Source: Chitinophagaceae bacterium
GTDB taxonomy: Bacteria > Bacteroidota > Bacteroidia > Chitinophagales > Chitinophagaceae
NCBI GenBank assembly: GCA_025455205.1
Contig: JALOMZ010000090.1
Span: 1 to 7,103 of the forward strand
Reading direction: 5' to 3'
Length of the DNA stretch: 7,103 nt
Of the stretch, positions 5,821 to 7,103 are shown one piece after another. The first letter of the stretch is position 1. Every line of letters starts with the position of its first letter. A model generated the notes under the pieces. It ran no database searches and was not told the origin of the DNA. It saw nothing but the letters and a program-made list of their open reading frames with translations. The position numbers were made by a program, and so were the translations under genes.

Positions 5821-6600
5821 ATGCCAGTAAAGACCATGGCCCAATGGATGGCCGAAGGAGCAAGTCCGGATATTTTGTTTTGGGTGGGTTGTGCCGGAAG
5901 CTTTGACCAGCGGGCACAAAAAGTGACCCGGGCCTTTGCCCAGATCCTGGATGCAGCAGGCATCAGCTACGGCATCCTCGGAGCTGAGGAGATGTGCACC
6001 GGCGATCCGGCACGCCGAGCCGGCAACGAATTCCTGTTTCAGATGATGGCCTACCAGAACATCCAGGTGCTTAATGGGTATGGTATCCGCAAGATCGTGA
6101 CCACCTGCCCGCACTGCTTCAATACGCTGAAGAACGAATACCCCGACCTGGGCGGCCATTACGAAGTGATTCATCATACCACCCTCCTGCAGCAACTGAT
6201 TGATGAGGGAAAGGTGAAACTGAAGGAAGGTGGCAGCTTCAAGGGTAAACGCATAACGTACCACGACAGCTGCTACCTGGGCAGGGCCAACCAGATTTAT
6301 GAAGCGCCACGCGCCGTGCTCGAAGCACTGGATGCCGAACTGGTGGAAATGAAACGCTGCCGGAGCAATGGCCTTTGCTGCGGGGCCGGTGGGGCGCAGA
6401 TGTTCAAGGAAGAGGAAAAAGGAAATACCCGGGTAAACCTGGAACGCACGCAGGAAGCCCTGGGCACCCGGGCCGGCATCATTGCCGCCGCCTGTCCTTT
6501 CTGCAACACCATGATGACCGACGGGGTAAAACTGAATGAAAAGGAAAACGAGGTACAGGTGCTGGATGTGGCTGAACTGGTAGCACAGAGTTTGGCATGA
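5821..6600 (+). CDS. CCG-domain iron-sulfur protein (heterodisulfide reductase B / LutA-like)
   Basis: This 259-residue cytoplasmic protein has two CCG-type cysteine modules, as in heterodisulfide reductase subunit B, GlpC and LutA. The first has Cys24, Cys59 in the degenerate CTGDPARRAGNEF, and Cys96/Cys99 in CPHC. The second is complete: Cys151, Cys186-Cys187-Gly in GLCCGAGGAQMF, and Cys225/Cys228 in CPFC. Such modules bind a non-cubane iron-sulfur cluster or zinc and usually move electrons with a ferredoxin-like partner. It matches, as I remember them, the conserved Bacteroidota proteins called '(Fe-S)-binding protein'. That partner, often a membrane-anchored 4Fe-4S protein just upstream, is not in the preceding DNA, where a divergent ligase gene stands instead. 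The start at MPVKTM matches the family N-terminus; no Shine-Dalgarno is seen. The physiological donor and acceptor are unknown. A response regulator follows after 44 bases. Confidence 0.85.
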   Translation: MPVKTMAQWMAEGASPDILFWVGCAGSFDQRAQKVTRAFAQILDAAGISYGILGAEEMCTGDPARRAGNEFLFQMMAYQNIQVLNGYGIRKIVTTCPHCFNTLKNEYPDLGGHYEVIHHTTLLQQLIDEGKVKLKEGGSFKGKRITYHDSCYLGRANQIYEAPRAVLEALDAELVEMKRCRSNGLCCGAGGAQMFKEEEKGNTRVNLERTQEALGTRAGIIAAACPFCNTMMTDGVKLNEKENEVQVLDVAELVAQSLA

Positions 6601-6625
6601 TTGCTGCTGGTACCTTACACTTTAA

Positions 6626-6633
6626 TTAATTTG
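6626..6633 (+). promoter_or_regulatory. weak -7-like box (TTAATTTG) before the response regulator
   Basis: TTAATTTG matches the TAnnTTTG consensus at all positions but one and lies 11 bases before the response regulator's ATG, overlapping the palindrome TTAATTAA (6622-6629). A TTG occurs 22 bases upstream (6601-6603), slightly beyond the usual spacing. A transcript from here would be nearly leaderless. Read-through from the iron-sulfur gene, which ends 44 bases upstream, is an equally good explanation. Confidence 0.25.
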
Positions 6634-6644
6634 AATCCGCAGGT

Positions 6645-7103
6645 ATGTCCAGGATCCTGATCATAGACGACGAACGCGCCATCCGCAACACATTGGGTGA
6701 GATCCTCCAGCACGAAGGGTATAAGATAGACATGGCCGAAAACGGCGAAGAAGGATTTGAAAAATTCAAGAAGAACCCTTACGATGTGGTGCTTTGCGAT
6801 ATCAAAATGCCCCGCATGGATGGCATGGAATTCCTGGAGAAAAGCCGCGAAGTGAACCCGGATGTACCCCTGATTATGATCAGCGGACATGGCAATATTG
6901 ACACCGCTGTGGAAGCGGTGAAGAAGGGTGCCTACGATTATATTTCCAAACCACCCGATCTCAACCGGCTCCTGATCACCATTCGCAATGCCACCGACAA
7001 AACAACGCTGGTAAGTGAGACCAAAACGCTGAAGCGTAAGATCAGCAAAGTGCAGGATATTATTGGTGAAAGTGAGCCGATCCGCAAGATCAAGGACACC
7101 ACA
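6645..7103 (+). CDS. sigma-54-dependent (NtrC-type) response regulator, N-terminal part (runs off the right edge)
   Basis: The 153 visible codons encode a full receiver domain and the first residues of an AAA+ sigma-54 activator domain. The receiver has the acidic pair Asp8-Asp9 (RILIIDDE), the phosphoacceptor Asp52 (LCDIKMPRMDG), Ser80 (LIMISGHG) and Lys102 (YISKPPDLNRL), so phosphorylation by a histidine kinase is expected. A charged linker follows (about 115-136), then DIIGESEPIRKIKD, the usual opening of the NtrC AAA+ domain with its GES motif. Full-length members run about 380-480 residues, so the Walker motifs, the GAFTGA loop and the DNA-binding helix-turn-helix lie outside the window. 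GG just before the ATG is a minimal ribosome binding site. The cognate kinase and target promoters are not in the window. It probably follows the iron-sulfur gene on one transcript, but a function linking the two cannot be shown. Confidence 0.9.
   Translation, partial: MSRILIIDDERAIRNTLGEILQHEGYKIDMAENGEEGFEKFKKNPYDVVLCDIKMPRMDGMEFLEKSREVNPDVPLIMISGHGNIDTAVEAVKKGAYDYISKPPDLNRLLITIRNATDKTTLVSETKTLKRKISKVQDIIGESEPIRKIKDTT

Noticed and set aside
5625..5963. Minus-strand ORF spanning the gap before the iron-sulfur gene
   Set aside because: It runs antisense to the well-supported start of the iron-sulfur gene, overlaps the ligase start in another frame and has no recognisable features.

Overview
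This window looks like chromosomal DNA from a member of the Bacteroidota, most likely a GC-rich relative of the Chitinophagaceae. Four things point that way: a PNGase F-like enzyme with a C-terminal tail resembling a type IX secretion (T9SS) sorting domain; a perfect Bacteroidota-style -7 box (TACTTTTG) in front of the aromatic-catabolism gene; a NtrC-type response regulator with the Lys-Pro-Pro-Asp-Leu-Asn-Arg stretch I associate with this phylum; and few Shine-Dalgarno sequences. The lineage rests on recalled protein families, not on a search.

Layout, left to right. The minus strand carries the N-terminal 154 codons of 4-hydroxyphenylpyruvate dioxygenase (1-462). Its 281-base leader region holds a possible 20-codon ORF, a -7 promoter box and, further upstream, hairpins plus a T-run that may end the next transcript. 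Also on the minus strand (744-2669) is a large secreted protein: signal peptide, two-lobed PNGase F-like amidase, two beta-rich accessory regions and a T9SS-like tail. A possible 29-codon ORF with its own ribosome binding site (2682-2771) lies directly upstream of it. Divergent from these, on the plus strand (2923-3867), is an outer-membrane beta-barrel of the phenol meta-pathway (MetA-like) family.

Convergent to the barrel gene is a minus-strand pair, an ATP-grasp ligase (4622-5665) followed after three bases by a LysE-type exporter (3923-4618). The pair suggests making and exporting a small amino-acid-containing compound, but the substrate cannot be read from the sequence. Divergent from the pair, on the plus strand, are a CCG-type iron-sulfur protein (5821-6600) and the receiver domain plus the start of the AAA+ domain of a sigma-54-dependent response regulator (6645 to the window end).

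The genes do not form one pathway. The window reads as ordinary chromosome with small operons of differing function. The parts most worth following are the multidomain PNGase F homologue with an altered active-site position, the two tiny ORFs, and the ligase-exporter pair. I see no tRNA, rRNA, CRISPR array, insertion sequence or phage gene.
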